A DNA stretch of 64,000 nucleotides from Shimia sp. R10_1 (GCF_017744095.1 NZ_JAGHQX010000003.1:310001-374000); one strand, 5' to 3'; shown: positions 33,848 through 44,317, numbered from the stretch's first letter. The notes: generated from the letters alone by a model not told the origin. Numbers and translations are program-made.

Positions 33848-36022
33848 ATGACCCAAGCTGACTTTCTGAAATCCGACTTCCCCGCCGCCACTGCAATGCC
33901 GGATCTGGACATTTCCGGGGCTGATCGCTTTTACAATCGCGAGCTGAGCTGGCTCGGCTTCAACTGGCGTGTGCTAGAGGAAAGCGAGAACCCGCGCGTG
34001 CCGCTCCTTGAACGCCTGCGCTTCCTGTCGATCTCTGCCACCAATCTGGACGAGTTCTACACCGTCCGTGTTGCGGGCCTGCGTGAACTGGTGCGCGAGG
34101 GGAACACAACCCCCGCCCAAGATGGGCATTCCCCAGCTGAACAGCTTGTCCTCATCAACGAAGACGCCCGCAATCTGCTGCAAGAACAGCAGCGCATGTT
34201 CAACGAATTGCGCGGCGCACTCGAAGGCGAGAACATCCACATTCTGAACCGCGAGGCCCTGTCGGAGGCGGATCAAGCCTTCCTCGCCGATGTGTTCATG
34301 AACCGCGTCTTTCCAGTGTTGTCGCCGCTCGCCATCGACCCGGCGCACCCCTTCCCCTTTATTCCCAACACCGGCTTCGTGTTGGCCCTGCAACTTGAGC
34401 GCAAGAAAAACAAACGTCCCCTGCAGGCGCTCCTGCCAATCCCGCATCAGATTGACCGCTTTGTGTTTCTGCCCTCCGAAGGCAATACCGTACGTGCGCT
34501 CCCTCTGGAGGAACTGCTGATCCTGCATCTGGACAGCGTGTTTCCGGGCTACAAAGTCAAAGGCCACTGCGCCTTTCGCGTGCTGCGTGACAGCGATCTT
34601 GAGGTCGAAGACGAGGCCGAGGATCTGGTGCGCGAATTTGAAGTTGCCCTGAAACGTCGCCGCCGTGGCGAAGTTGTGCGTCTCAAAATCACCGCAGACG
34701 CCCCCGCCGCACTCAAAAAACTCATCATGCATGAGCTTGAAGTGCGTGGCGACGAAGTGGTTGATATCACGGGCATGATTGGCCTTGCGGACCTGAAGGA
34801 ACTGGTGCTGGATGAACGCCCGGATCTGCTTTGGCCCTCGTTTACCCCGCGCGTGCCTGAACGTGTGCAGGACTTTGACGGCGATATGTTTGCAGCCATC
34901 CGCCAGAAAGATATGCTGCTGCACCACCCCTATGAAACCTTTGATATGGTGGTACGCTTCCTGCAGCAGGCGGCCCATGATCCCAATGTGGTCGCGATCA
35001 AACAGACGCTTTACCGCACCTCCAAAAACTCGCCCATCGTCAGCGCACTGTGTGAAGCCGCAGAGGATGGTAAATCCGTCACTGCGCTGGTGGAGCTCAA
35101 AGCCCGGTTTGATGAGGCCGCCAACATCCGTCAGTCTCGCAGGCTGGAGCGCGCGGGCGCCCATGTGGTTTACGGCTTTCTCGATCTCAAAACCCACGCC
35201 AAGATCTCAACCGTGGTGCGCCGCGAAGGGGAAAAGCTGGTCACCTACACCCACTACGGCACCGGAAACTATCACCCGATCACGGCCAAAATATACACCG
35301 ATGTCAGCCTTTTCACCTGCGATGCGGATCTGGGGCGGGATGCGAACAAGGTGTTCAACTACCTGTCCGGCTATGTGGAGCCGGAAACCCTCGACAATCT
35401 GGCGATCTCCCCAATCAGCCTGAAGCCCCGCCTGCTGGAAATGATCGGTACAGAGGCAGAAAACGCCCGTGCCGGCAAACCTGCCGCGATCTGGGCGAAG
35501 ATGAACTCCCTTGTGGAAGCCGAAGTGATTGATGCACTCTACGCGGCATCTCAAGCAGGTGTGAAAATCTCGCTTGTGGTGCGCGGCATCTGTTGCCTGC
35601 GCCCCGGCATCGAAGGGCTTTCAGACAACATCCGCGTGAAATCTGTCGTGGGCCGTTTTCTGGAGCACTCTCGCGTCATGTGTTTTGCCAATGGTCAGGA
35701 ACTGCCCAACAAAAAAGCGCGGGTTTTCATGTCCTCCGCCGACTGGATGGGCCGCAACCTCAAACGCCGCGTGGAAACACTGGTGGAGGTCAAAAACGCC
35801 ACGGTGAAAGCGCAAATCATGAGTCAGGTGTTGGCCGCCAATCTCGCGGATGTGGCCCAAAGCTGGGTCATGAAACCCGATGGCAGCTTTGAACGCCAGC
35901 CGCTACCTGAGGGCGAATTTGCCTTCAATTGTCACCGCTTCTTTATGGAAAACCCTTCCCTGTCGGGCCGCGGTTCCGCAGGCGCATCTGATGTGCCCAA
36001 ACTAACCCATACGGATGATTGA
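33848..36022 (+). CDS. ppk1: Polyphosphate kinase
   Basis: A 724-residue PPK1. The N-terminal domain starts RFYNRELSWLGFNWRVLEESENPRVPLLERLRFLSI, the head domain follows, and the two C-terminal domains carry the catalytic histidine in FLDLKTHAKIS (near residue 450) with YTHYGTGNYH shortly after, and a second HKD-like ARVFMSSADWMGRNLKRRVE segment. It makes polyphosphate from ATP reversibly. It is followed after 87 bases by ppx, the usual pair. Confidence 0.97.
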   Translation: MTQADFLKSDFPAATAMPDLDISGADRFYNRELSWLGFNWRVLEESENPRVPLLERLRFLSISATNLDEFYTVRVAGLRELVREGNTTPAQDGHSPAEQLVLINEDARNLLQEQQRMFNELRGALEGENIHILNREALSEADQAFLADVFMNRVFPVLSPLAIDPAHPFPFIPNTGFVLALQLERKKNKRPLQALLPIPHQIDRFVFLPSEGNTVRALPLEELLILHLDSVFPGYKVKGHCAFRVLRDSDLEVEDEAEDLVREFEVALKRRRRGEVVRLKITADAPAALKKLIMHELEVRGDEVVDITGMIGLADLKELVLDERPDLLWPSFTPRVPERVQDFDGDMFAAIRQKDMLLHHPYETFDMVVRFLQQAAHDPNVVAIKQTLYRTSKNSPIVSALCEAAEDGKSVTALVELKARFDEAANIRQSRRLERAGAHVVYGFLDLKTHAKISTVVRREGEKLVTYTHYGTGNYHPITAKIYTDVSLFTCDADLGRDANKVFNYLSGYVEPETLDNLAISPISLKPRLLEMIGTEAENARAGKPAAIWAKMNSLVEAEVIDALYAASQAGVKISLVVRGICCLRPGIEGLSDNIRVKSVVGRFLEHSRVMCFANGQELPNKKARVFMSSADWMGRNLKRRVETLVEVKNATVKAQIMSQVLAANLADVAQSWVMKPDGSFERQPLPEGEFAFNCHRFFMENPSLSGRGSAGASDVPKLTHTDD

Positions 36023-36109
36023 CCTCACCGCATGATTGACCCAGAAGTGTCGCGTGGCGCACAGTGATGTGTAGCAACACGCGACTCTTTTCGGCGGGAC
36101 CAGACACCG

Positions 36110-37645
36110 ATGCCTAACGACCCAAAACAGGACAACACCCTGTTTGAACGCCCTATTTTTGAGGATCCCGGTGCCCGTGCGCTGTCTCGTGTTGGGGTTG
36201 TCGATGTCGGCTCAAACTCCGTGCGCATGGTGGTGTTTGATGGCGCAGCCCGCAGCCCCGCGTATTTTTACAATGAAAAAATCATGTGTGCTCTGGGCGC
36301 AGGCATCGCTGAAACCGGCCTACTGAACCCCAAAGGGCGCGAACGGGCATTGGCTGCGATTGCCCGCTTTGCCCAGATCGCGCGCACCATGGAAGTCTCC
36401 GGCCTCACCGCCGTCGCCACTGCCGCTGTGCGCGAAGCCAGCGATGGCCCCGATTTCTGCGCCGAAGTGCTGGCGCAGACCGGCGTGCCGATTCATGTGA
36501 TAGATGGCGCAGAAGAGGCCCGACTGTCCGCACAGGGCGTGCTCACCGGCTGGCCCGGCGCCTATGGACTGATCTGTGACATTGGCGGCGCCTCCATGGA
36601 GCTTGCGGAAATCAACGACGGTCAGGTTGGCCGCCGCGTGACCTCGCCGCTTGGCCCGCTCAAACTGCGCGATGTCAAAGGCGGCAAAAAAGGTCGCCGT
36701 GCCTTCATCAATGAAACGCTTGATCAGCTCTATGCCCAGATGGGCAACCAGCGAAATCGCCTATTTTTGGTGGGCGGCAGCTGGCGCGCCATCGCCCGCA
36801 TCGACATGGAGCGGCAGAACTACCCGCTGAAAGTGCTGCATGAATACCGAATGACCGCCACCTCGGTGCGCGAAACCGCGAAGTTCATCCAGTCACAAGA
36901 CCCAGATGCCCTGCGCGCCCGCTGCGGCGTTTCCAGTTCTCGGATGGATCTGGTGCCTCTGGCGATTGAAGTGCTGAAAGGCGTGCTGCGCCGCTTCAAA
37001 CCCCATGACATCGCCATCAGCTCTTATGGCATCCGCGAAGGCGTGCTCTATGAGCAGATGCCTGAACGCATCCGCGAGCGCGATCCGCTGATCGAAGCCT
37101 GCCGCTTCATGGAAGCCAAAGATGCGCGCATCCCCGGCTTTGGCAAGGCGCTCTATCGCTTCATTCAGCCCTTGTTCAACGCAGCCAAGCCCGAACAGCA
37201 CCGCCTGATCAAAGCCGCCTGCCTGCTGCATGACGTCAGCTGGCGCGCGCATCCAGACTACCGCGCCGAAACCGTGTTTGACAGCACCACACGCGCCAAT
37301 CTCGGTGGTCTCAAACACAGCGAGCGTGTGTTCCTTGGCCTGTCCCTGCTGCACCGCTACCGCAACAAAGCGGAAGGCACGCGTTTTGCAGAACTGGCCC
37401 GTTTGCTCAGCGACAAAGAGCGTCATCAGGCCGAGGTGATCGGCAAAGCCATGCGTTTTGGCGCCATGCTCTGGCAGAATGACAGCGAGAATATGGGCAG
37501 CCTAAAGTATTTCCCCAAAAAGGCGGAACTCCACCTGCGTCTGCCCACCAGCACCGGCGCACTTTATGGCGAAGTGGCAGAATCCCGCTTCAATACACTT
37601 TGCAACGCGCTCGGCGCGCAACCCACCGTCAAGATGCGCGACTAA
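36110..37645 (+). CDS. ppx: Exopolyphosphatase (Ppx/GppA family)
   Basis: A 511-residue phosphatase. The N-terminal ASKHA fold begins VGVVDVGSNSVRMVVFDG (about 28-45), with the second phosphate loop YGLICDIGGASMELAEI (about 148-165). The C-terminal HD-type part (about 320-511) has AACLLHDVSWRAHPDYRA. It degrades polyphosphate or pppGpp and balances Ppk1. Both genes are on one strand and likely in one operon. Confidence 0.95.
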   Translation: MPNDPKQDNTLFERPIFEDPGARALSRVGVVDVGSNSVRMVVFDGAARSPAYFYNEKIMCALGAGIAETGLLNPKGRERALAAIARFAQIARTMEVSGLTAVATAAVREASDGPDFCAEVLAQTGVPIHVIDGAEEARLSAQGVLTGWPGAYGLICDIGGASMELAEINDGQVGRRVTSPLGPLKLRDVKGGKKGRRAFINETLDQLYAQMGNQRNRLFLVGGSWRAIARIDMERQNYPLKVLHEYRMTATSVRETAKFIQSQDPDALRARCGVSSSRMDLVPLAIEVLKGVLRRFKPHDIAISSYGIREGVLYEQMPERIRERDPLIEACRFMEAKDARIPGFGKALYRFIQPLFNAAKPEQHRLIKAACLLHDVSWRAHPDYRAETVFDSTTRANLGGLKHSERVFLGLSLLHRYRNKAEGTRFAELARLLSDKERHQAEVIGKAMRFGAMLWQNDSENMGSLKYFPKKAELHLRLPTSTGALYGEVAESRFNTLCNALGAQPTVKMRD

Positions 37646-37735
37646 AGTAGTTTGTGTGTTATCGCGGCCGCGCGTTTCGTGTTCAACCGAATGGGAGAGG
37701 CCACGCACTGGCGATTCAAGCCAAACGAAATGGCT

Positions 37736-38116
37736 CTAAAGCTCTATTGCATTGTCGTCCACGCTGTCGTCCCCCTCAAGCTCCAGCTCCTGAGGCGTCT
37801 TTTTGCGCAGGATAATATCGCCATTGGGCAGCATCTCAGGCGCATGATACTGGCTCCAGTCTTTCACTTGCGAAAACACCTCGCCAAGCTTCGGCCCCAT
37901 CTCCAGCATGAAGGCCTGAATGCTTGGGCCCGCTTCATCCATGAACGACTGCAACCCCTCAAGCGCTGGCGCCATCTCTTCCTGCAACCCTTTGAAAAAC
38001 AAAAGCGCGCCCTCTTCCATCAGGCTGCGTCCCTCGGCCTCATCTTCCGCCAGAGCCGCGCCTCCAGACAGGCCCAAAGCCCCGGCAAAACCCACCGCCA
38101 AAATCACCTTTTTCAT
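37736..38116 (-). CDS. Small exported protein of unknown function
   Basis: A 126-residue protein with a cleavable signal peptide (KKVILAVGFAGALGLSGGAALAE, cut near residue 24). The mature part is acidic and helical, with GLQEEMAPALEGLQSFMDEAGPSIQAFMLEMGPKL, then the conserved-looking tail HAPEMLPNGDIILRKKTPQELE. Similar proteins are common in Rhodobacteraceae, and to my knowledge have no assigned role. ATG 38116 is preceded by AAAGGAG and is chosen over GTG 38137. It is last in a run of minus-strand genes after the endonuclease/phosphatase gene. Confidence 0.8.
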   Translation of the reverse strand: MKKVILAVGFAGALGLSGGAALAEDEAEGRSLMEEGALLFFKGLQEEMAPALEGLQSFMDEAGPSIQAFMLEMGPKLGEVFSQVKDWSQYHAPEMLPNGDIILRKKTPQELELEGDDSVDDNAIEL

Positions 38117-38137
38117 GACCGCTCCTTTCGCATCCAC

Positions 38138-39163
38138 TCAAAGATCAATATCCAGCACCACCGGAAAGTGGTCTGACGCAACCAACAAAGCCTCGCGCAA
38201 TTTCGCATCCCGCCAACAGGCGTGATCGTCAAACGGATGCCAAATCCGCCACTCCGGTTGCGCCGCGCGCAACCCTTCGGAGATCATGACATAGTCGAGC
38301 AGCGCCGACAAATAGCGCCCCTCGCGCTCAATATGAAACCGGGCCGTGCTCGCCTGCGCCGCCAGTGGGTGGCGCAAAGCCGCCTGCGCGTGCGGGTCAA
38401 ACATCGCCGCCCCACCGCCAACGCCCATGATGATCTCAACGGAGGAGCGCCCAAACAGATCTTCAAACGCATCCAGCCCCGGCCCATCATTCAGATCACC
38501 CAGCAAAATCACGTCTTCGCCTGCGGCCAACTCTGCCTCAATCCGCCGCCTGAGCCAGATCGCCTGCGCCAGCTGCTTGCGGCGATTGGCAATCGAAATT
38601 CGCATCACATCCGCATCTGAGCGCGCCCCATGCGGCGCTTTGGATTTCAGATGTGCACCAATCATACGCAGGGAGCGCCCGCGCGCTGTGGTCAGGGCAA
38701 GCTCCAGCGGTGGCTTTGAAAACCGCACCAGATCCTCGCGGGCGTCCACATCCAGATCAATCCGCATCGCCCCGTCAAACCGGGGCGCTCCAACCGCGCC
38801 CTCCGGGCCACTCACAGCGCCACGCGGATCATGTCGCGGCGTCAGTGCCGCCGGATCATACAGCAGCGCGATTTCCTGTTGTGTGGTGTTCTCAAACCCC
38901 ATGATCGCTTTGTGCGCGCGCAGATCGAACGCGCCGGCAAAATTCTCAAGCGCAGCCACCGCATCGCGCCGCCGCCCCTGATCAGGCGCTTCCACAATCA
39001 TCACCGCATCCGCATTCAAGGTGCGAAACACATGGCCCAATGCGTCTATCTGCGCAGCCCGGCTGACGCCTTTGCGCCCCGATCCCCGCTGATCGCGCAA
39101 CAGGTGATTGTTGTCGTCAAACAGACTGGCGAACCACTCCACATTATACGTGGCAATCCGCAT
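38138..39163 (-). CDS. Endonuclease/exonuclease/phosphatase family protein
   Basis: A 341-residue protein of the metal-dependent EEP fold. Catalytic segments are TYNVEWF (about 4-10), MIVEAPD (about 55), MIGAHLKSK (about 170), LLGDLNDGPG (about 222) and ASDHFPV near the end. Members cleave DNA, RNA or phospho-lipids/inositols; which one is not clear. No signal peptide is present, so it is cytoplasmic. Its ATG shares a base with the stop of the TerB-DnaJ gene. Confidence 0.92.
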   Translation of the reverse strand: MRIATYNVEWFASLFDDNNHLLRDQRGSGRKGVSRAAQIDALGHVFRTLNADAVMIVEAPDQGRRRDAVAALENFAGAFDLRAHKAIMGFENTTQQEIALLYDPAALTPRHDPRGAVSGPEGAVGAPRFDGAMRIDLDVDAREDLVRFSKPPLELALTTARGRSLRMIGAHLKSKAPHGARSDADVMRISIANRRKQLAQAIWLRRRIEAELAAGEDVILLGDLNDGPGLDAFEDLFGRSSVEIIMGVGGGAAMFDPHAQAALRHPLAAQASTARFHIEREGRYLSALLDYVMISEGLRAAQPEWRIWHPFDDHACWRDAKLREALLVASDHFPVVLDIDL

Positions 39164-39840
39164 CAGGCGGCCTCGTTAATCTGATCCCAGGCGCGGTTGA
39201 TATCAATCATACGTTTTTCTGCGATTTTCACGGCCTCTTCCGGCACGCCCCGGGCAATCATGCTGTCAGGATGTGTCTCACGCACAAGCTGCCGCCAGGT
39301 TTTGCGGATCTCGGCAATCGGCATCTCCGGATCCACGCCCAGCACGTGATAGGGATCTGGCTCTGCATCCGGCACATAACGCGCCCGCATCGCTTTGAAA
39401 CAGCGCTCATCCATGTCAAGAATCTCGGCGACACGGCTCAGAAACACATCCTCATTGGGATGATACTCCCCATCCGCCACCGCAATGTGAAACAGCCCTT
39501 CCATCAAATCCGCCGGCCGGCCGCGCGACGCACCAAACATGCCTTTTATGCGCAGCGCATATTCCTCAAAGCCCGCCACGTCCTGGCGCGCCATATTGAA
39601 CACCTTCGCCGCCTGCGCCTCATCCTGTGGCGCGATCTGAAACACCTCACGGAACGCTGTGACCTCATCACGCGTCACCAATCCATCCGCCTTGGCCATC
39701 TTCGCACCCAGCGCAATCACCGCGATTGTAAAGGCAACAGAGCGCTCCGGCGGCGCACGTAGCTGTTCAAACACAGCCGAGAGAGACTCCCCCTGACTGA
39801 GGGAAGACAAAGCTTGGCTGATGCGGGACCAAATAGACAT
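39163..39840 (-). CDS. TerB-DnaJ domain protein (DjlA-like)
   Basis: A 225-residue protein. A helical TerB-like domain (about 30-150; IALGAKMAKADGLVTRDEV and ADGEYHPNEDVFLSRVAEILDM) leads to a C-terminal J-domain (about 162-225; DPYHVLGVDPEMPIAEIRKTWRQLVRETHPD). The HPD motif that activates DnaK is intact. The DjlA N-terminal membrane segment is missing. It is a DnaK co-chaperone with an unknown client. Confidence 0.92.
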   Translation of the reverse strand: MSIWSRISQALSSLSQGESLSAVFEQLRAPPERSVAFTIAVIALGAKMAKADGLVTRDEVTAFREVFQIAPQDEAQAAKVFNMARQDVAGFEEYALRIKGMFGASRGRPADLMEGLFHIAVADGEYHPNEDVFLSRVAEILDMDERCFKAMRARYVPDAEPDPYHVLGVDPEMPIAEIRKTWRQLVRETHPDSMIARGVPEEAVKIAEKRMIDINRAWDQINEAA

Positions 39841-39882
39841 GCCCCTAACCTATCCTCTCCTGCGCCAATTGCCAGTGCTGCA

Positions 39883-40356
39883 TCACAGCATTTTTTGCAA
39901 AAGCACCAAATCCATCCAACGGTCAAACTTCCGCCCCACCTCTGGCAGCCGCCCAACCTCTTCAAATCCCATGCGTTTGTGAAAGTCGATCCCGCCCGTG
40001 TTTTCACCGCCGACACCGGCCACCATCACGTGATGCCCAGCGGCTTTCGCTGCAAGTTCAAGCGCAGCAAGCAGGGCACGCCCCATGCCCTGCCCGCGCG
40101 CTGCTTCGGCAAGATAAACGGTGTGCTCCACCGTGCGCAGATAGCCAGGTCCCGCGCGAAACGGCCCATAGGTGGCAAAGCCCACCACCTGCCCGTTCCG
40201 CACCGCAACCAGAAACACCGCCTGCTCCAGCGCCGCGCGCACAGCCTCCGTAGTTTTCTCTACTGTTGTGAAGGTGCTCACCCCATCGCGGATCTCACGG
40301 TTCCAAATGGCCGCAATGGCCTCTGCGTCCGAGATCTCTGCTGTGCGCAACCTCAT
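39883..40356 (-). CDS. GNAT-family N-acetyltransferase, phosphinothricin-acetyltransferase-like
   Basis: A 157-residue protein that resembles Pat/Bar-type acetyltransferases: AAIWNREIRDGVSTFTT near the start, EHTVYLAEAARGQGMGRALLAAL (motif A), and HKRMGFEEVGRLPEVGRKFDRWMDLVLLQK at the end. Family members acetylate phosphinothricin or methionine sulfoximine. It overlaps the VOC gene by four bases (ATGA), so the two are coupled. Confidence 0.9.
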   Translation of the reverse strand: MRLRTAEISDAEAIAAIWNREIRDGVSTFTTVEKTTEAVRAALEQAVFLVAVRNGQVVGFATYGPFRAGPGYLRTVEHTVYLAEAARGQGMGRALLAALELAAKAAGHHVMVAGVGGENTGGIDFHKRMGFEEVGRLPEVGRKFDRWMDLVLLQKML

Positions 40357-40958
40357 CGCAGCACGCGCGTGCCGTGGGGCGTGTCAAAGGTCGCGCGCAG
40401 CTCCGAAGGCCCTTCCACAAACACGACCCGCGCATCAGACAGCCCAACCGCAGCTTCCAGTGCCGCTGCCTCCGGATGCGCCACCTCCAGTCGAGTGAGC
40501 GCCACACCGGAGGCTGGCAATAATTCCGCAGGCGTCACCGCCACATCCCACTGAATGAGCGCTGGAAAGCGGTTGTCAAACGGCAGCACGCCGCTGTCCG
40601 GCACCGCCATCCGCCAGCGCAGATCCCCACGCGCCAAAGCAATCGGTTTGCCTGCATCCGCATCTAGGCCCGCCAGCTCAGCCTCAAGATCATCGCTCCG
40701 GCAAATCCAGTTCCCCAGCCGCGCCCCACCAGACAGCCGATCCAGATCAAACCAGCGTGGATAAGGCAGCGCATCCGCCGCCGGATTGGCGGCAATCGCT
40801 TCCAGGTACAGCCCATCTGCCAGGCCAATCAGCTGATTGTGCGTGCCAAAATGCGCATGCTCTCCGCCCGGCCCCATGGCCACGCCCAGCGCCTCTTCCA
40901 CATGTGCCACAGCCTCTGCGAGGTTTTCTGCCGCCACGGCCAAATGATCCAACTGCAT
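40353..40958 (-). CDS. VOC-family protein with glyoxalase-like domain (Glyoxalase_3 type)
   Basis: A 201-residue protein. The opening MQLDHLAVAAENLAEAVAHVEEALG and then GPGGEHAHFGTHNQLIGLADGLYLEAIA match the longer Glyoxalase_3 group rather than methylmalonyl-CoA epimerase, which is about 135 residues. Start ATG 40958 is preceded by GGAGAGGA. It is separated from scpA by a terminator and is coupled to the following GNAT gene, so its function is probably not in the propionate pathway. Confidence 0.85.
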   Translation of the reverse strand: MQLDHLAVAAENLAEAVAHVEEALGVAMGPGGEHAHFGTHNQLIGLADGLYLEAIAANPAADALPYPRWFDLDRLSGGARLGNWICRSDDLEAELAGLDADAGKPIALARGDLRWRMAVPDSGVLPFDNRFPALIQWDVAVTPAELLPASGVALTRLEVAHPEAAALEAAVGLSDARVVFVEGPSELRATFDTPHGTRVLR

Positions 40959-41012
40959 TGCGCATCCTCTCCGTTTTGCGCCACAAAAACCCAAAGCCTC
41001 GCCAACCACAAC

Positions 41013-41040
41013 GAAAAAGGGACGCGAAACCGCGCCCCTT
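41013..41040 (-). terminator. Terminator of scpA
   Basis: On the minus strand AAGGGGCGCG and CGCGTCCCTT pair (one mismatch) around GTTT, and a run of Ts (41016-41013) follows. It lies 57 bases after the scpA stop. A second G/C dyad is at 41069-41082. Confidence 0.7.
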
Positions 41041-41097
41041 CCTCTTGCTCAAAATATCCCGGGGGTTTGGGGGCTGGCCCCCAACAGACAGGATCCC

Positions 41098-43224
41098 TCA
41101 GTCACGTGCATCCCGGATCAGCTGCAAAATGTTCTGCGCCGCCTCAGGGATGTTGGTGCCGGGACCAAAGATCGCCTTCACGCCCGCTTTCTTGAGGAAG
41201 TCATAATCCTGCTGCGGAATAACGCCGCCGCAGATCACAATAATGTCTTCCGCATCTTTTTCCTTCAGCGCTTCAATCAACTGTGGCGCAAGCGTCTTGT
41301 GCCCGGCCGCTTGCGAGGAAATGCCAACCACATGCACGTCATTGTCCACCGCATCCTGCGCCGCTTCTGCCGGGGTCTGGAACAGAGGACCCACATCCAC
41401 GTCAAAACCGATGTCGGCAAAAGCCGTGGCGATCACTTTGGCGCCACGGTCGTGCCCATCCTGCCCCATTTTCACCACCAGAAGACGTGGGCGACGACCC
41501 TCTTCTTCGGCGAAGTCTTCGATGGATTTCTGAATGGCCGCAAAGCCTTCGTCACCTTCATAGGCCGCTCCATAGACACCCGCGAGGGTTTTCACCTCGG
41601 CACGGTGACGACCAAACTCTTTCTCCATTGCCATGCTGATTTCCCCAACTGATGCCCGCGCACGCGCCGCTTCCACAGCCGCCTCAAGCAGGTTGCCACC
41701 TTCTTTGGCACGCCGTGTGATTTCCGCCAGTGCCGCCTGACAGACCGCCTCATCACGCTCCGCACGCATCTTCTTCAGACGCGCAATCTGGCTTTCCCGC
41801 ACAGCCACATTGTCCACGTCCAGAATGTCGATCGGGTCTTCCTGCTCCTTGCGGTACTTGTTGACCCCAACGATCACCTCTTCGCCCCGGTCAATCATCG
41901 CCTGACGCTTGGCTGCAGTTTCCTCGATGCGCAGCTTGGGCATGCCGCTGGCCACAGCCTTGGTCATGCCGCCCATCTGCTCGACTTCTTGAATGATCGC
42001 CCAGGCCTTCTCGATCAGCTCCTCAGTAAGGCTCTCAATGTAGTAAGAGCCCGCCAGCGGATCGACCACATTGGTCACGCCAGTCTCTTCTTGCAATACC
42101 AGCTGCGTGTTGCGCGCAATCCGGGCAGAGAAGTCTGTGGGCAGGGCAATTGCCTCATCCAGCGCATTGGTGTGCAGAGACTGCGTGCCACCCAATACCG
42201 CAGACATCGCCTCATAGGCGGTGCGGATCACGTTGTTGTAGGGGTCCTGCTCCTGCAGGCTCACACCCGATGTCTGACAGTGGGTGCGCAGCATTTTGGA
42301 GCGCTCGGATTTCGCGCCAAATTCGGTCATCACGCGGAACCACAGCGTGCGCGCCGCCCGCAGCTTGGCAATCTCCATGAAGAAGTTCATGCCAATCGCA
42401 AAGAAGAAGCTCAAACGCCCGGCAAACTTGTCCACATCCATGCCCGCATCAATCGCGGCCTGCACGTACTCCTTGCCGTCCGCAATGGTATAGGCCAGCT
42501 CCTGCACAAGGTTCGCGCCCGCTTCCTGCATGTGATAGCCGGAAATCGAAATGCTGTTGAACTTCGGCATCTCATTGGAGGTGAACTCGATGATGTCAGA
42601 GATGATCCGCATGCTCGGCTCTGGCGGATAGATATAGGTGTTGCGCACCATAAACTCTTTCAGAACATCGTTCTGAATGGTGCCCGACAGCAGCGCTTTG
42701 TCGTGCCCCTGCTCTTCGCCCGCCACAATGAAGTTGGCCAGAATTGGAATGACAGCGCCGTTCATGGTCATGGAGACCGACACCTGATCCAGCGGAATGC
42801 CGTCAAACAGCACCTTCATGTCTTCAACAGAGTCAATCGCCACACCGGCTTTGCCCACGTCCCCCACAACACGCTCATGGTCACTGTCATAGCCACGATG
42901 TGTCGCCAAATCGAAGGCCACCGAAACACCCTGCTGACCCGCGGCCAGATTGCGACGGTAAAACGCGTTGGATTCTTCTGCGGTGGAGAAGCCCGCGTAC
43001 TGACGGATCGTCCAGGGGCGGCCCGCATACATCGTCGCCTTCACGCCACGCGTAAAGGGCGCAAACCCCGGCATCGTGCCGGTATGAGGCAGATCCGCCG
43101 TATCCTCAGCCGTGTAGAGGGGTTTGACCCGAATGCCTTCCAGCGTCTCCCAGGTCAGGTCGTCCAGAGGTTTGCCGCGCAGCTCTTTCTCTGCCAGTTC
43201 GGCCCATTTCTTGGTGTCCGTCAT
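41098..43224 (-). CDS. scpA: Methylmalonyl-CoA mutase
   Basis: A 708-residue single-chain adenosylcobalamin enzyme that turns (R)-methylmalonyl-CoA into succinyl-CoA, the last step of propionyl-CoA assimilation. The TIM barrel (about 20-420) opens [26 protein letters not shown] and has [16 protein letters not shown]. The C-terminal B12 domain (about 575-708) has [13 protein letters not shown] with the cobalt-ligating His, and [20 protein letters not shown] 43224 has GAGG nine bases upstream; ATG 43233 is too near it. It begins 25 bases after the sulfotransferase-like gene, so the two are in one operon. Confidence 0.97.
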   Translation of the reverse strand: MTDTKKWAELAEKELRGKPLDDLTWETLEGIRVKPLYTAEDTADLPHTGTMPGFAPFTRGVKATMYAGRPWTIRQYAGFSTAEESNAFYRRNLAAGQQGVSVAFDLATHRGYDSDHERVVGDVGKAGVAIDSVEDMKVLFDGIPLDQVSVSMTMNGAVIPILANFIVAGEEQGHDKALLSGTIQNDVLKEFMVRNTYIYPPEPSMRIISDIIEFTSNEMPKFNSISISGYHMQEAGANLVQELAYTIADGKEYVQAAIDAGMDVDKFAGRLSFFFAIGMNFFMEIAKLRAARTLWFRVMTEFGAKSERSKMLRTHCQTSGVSLQEQDPYNNVIRTAYEAMSAVLGGTQSLHTNALDEAIALPTDFSARIARNTQLVLQEETGVTNVVDPLAGSYYIESLTEELIEKAWAIIQEVEQMGGMTKAVASGMPKLRIEETAAKRQAMIDRGEEVIVGVNKYRKEQEDPIDILDVDNVAVRESQIARLKKMRAERDEAVCQAALAEITRRAKEGGNLLEAAVEAARARASVGEISMAMEKEFGRHRAEVKTLAGVYGAAYEGDEGFAAIQKSIEDFAEEEGRRPRLLVVKMGQDGHDRGAKVIATAFADIGFDVDVGPLFQTPAEAAQDAVDNDVHVVGISSQAAGHKTLAPQLIEALKEKDAEDIIVICGGVIPQQDYDFLKKAGVKAIFGPGTNIPEAAQNILQLIRDARD

Positions 43225-43249
43225 CGATGTCATCCTCAACTTCTTGTTG

Positions 43250-44140
43250 CTAACCAAAGCGACTGGCCAGGCCAGCCCTCTCCGGTGTGCTGTCTTCAAT
43301 CAGATACGCCAGACCATCCGCCCCGGCACGCAGCCAGGCCAGATCTTCGACGTAAATTTCTCTCAGTATGTCCACCTTGAACGCGTCAAACGGGTGCCAG
43401 CGGCCCATCCCGTTCGGCAAGGCGTCAGGCGTTTCGCGGCGATCTTGCAAAATCTCGCGCAGCTCTGGCAATTTGGGCACCTGCGCCAGACCATTCAGGC
43501 GAAAGTTTGTCGGCGCCTCAAACCGCCCGCTCACCGCGTAGCCCAAAACCACTTCCGGGCGGGCGCCCAGACGCTCATATGGGATCACCAGAATCTCTGC
43601 GTCAGGCGCGGCGCAGGCCAGATCCATCACCACCTTGCGCCAGCTGCGGGGTTGGGTGACCAGCCGTTCCAGCTTGGCGGCATCTGGCAGGGCATGGCCC
43701 TGACGCAAACCATGGGCCAAAGCGCCGCCCCAATAGTCCTCCAATGCGCGCATGCCGATGATCACCCGCTTCACGCGACCGCCAAAGGCATGCACAAATC
43801 GGGCCACACGCTCCCCCGCCGCCGGATACAAACGCTCCGAAGTGAGATTGTTTGTGAGGCTGCCCAGCATATCCGGCTCAAGCACCATCAGATCCTTGAC
43901 CTTATCACGCTCAAGCATCGCCGCCCGCAAACGCACCCGTCCGGCCCCGCGCGCACGGCGCCGTTCCACGCCGTGCAGACCGGAGCGCAATGTGACCCCG
44001 TCAAACAGGCCCTTGCGGGTGTGCTCTGTTGTCCAGACCGCCAAACCATTGGCCTGAAGTGACCGCCGGTTGCGATTGAGATAGCTTGCGAGTGTGGAAA
44101 CCCCAGAGAGATGGGCCCCGACATGTAGGATGACGTCCAT
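43250..44140 (-). CDS. Sulfotransferase-like P-loop protein, degenerate
   Basis: A 296-residue cytoplasmic protein. [36 protein letters not shown] aligns with the 5-prime phosphosulfate loop of sulfotransferases (usually HxGxxKTGTTS), but K-T-G-T-T has become L-S-G-V-S, so PAPS binding is doubtful. The middle [21 protein letters not shown] resembles the RNP strand that follows. ATG 44140 gives an immediate start of the fold. It is the leading gene before scpA; co-occurrence suggests either a linked role or shared expression only. Confidence 0.7.
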   Translation of the reverse strand: MDVILHVGAHLSGVSTLASYLNRNRRSLQANGLAVWTTEHTRKGLFDGVTLRSGLHGVERRRARGAGRVRLRAAMLERDKVKDLMVLEPDMLGSLTNNLTSERLYPAAGERVARFVHAFGGRVKRVIIGMRALEDYWGGALAHGLRQGHALPDAAKLERLVTQPRSWRKVVMDLACAAPDAEILVIPYERLGARPEVVLGYAVSGRFEAPTNFRLNGLAQVPKLPELREILQDRRETPDALPNGMGRWHPFDAFKVDILREIYVEDLAWLRAGADGLAYLIEDSTPERAGLASRFG

Positions 44141-44317
44141 GGCTGCGCGCACCTTGCTAAAGGCCAAACCCGCAGGGGCGGCCGGATATACAGAGGCGGC
44201 CATCATGCACATGCACCTATGGAGATCATGCTAATCGACTGTAAAATTTGACCCAATTTACGGTTTGGGATCGTAATGTCAGGCAACACGCTTATATTGG
44301 GCGCAGCAGGAGAGAGA

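Noticed and set aside
40353-40958. VOC-family gene beside scpA as methylmalonyl-CoA epimerase
   Set aside because: It is about 201 residues and of the Glyoxalase_3 type, is separated from scpA by a terminator, and is coupled to a GNAT gene. The epimerase is about 135 residues with a different pattern. An epimerase is not seen in the window.
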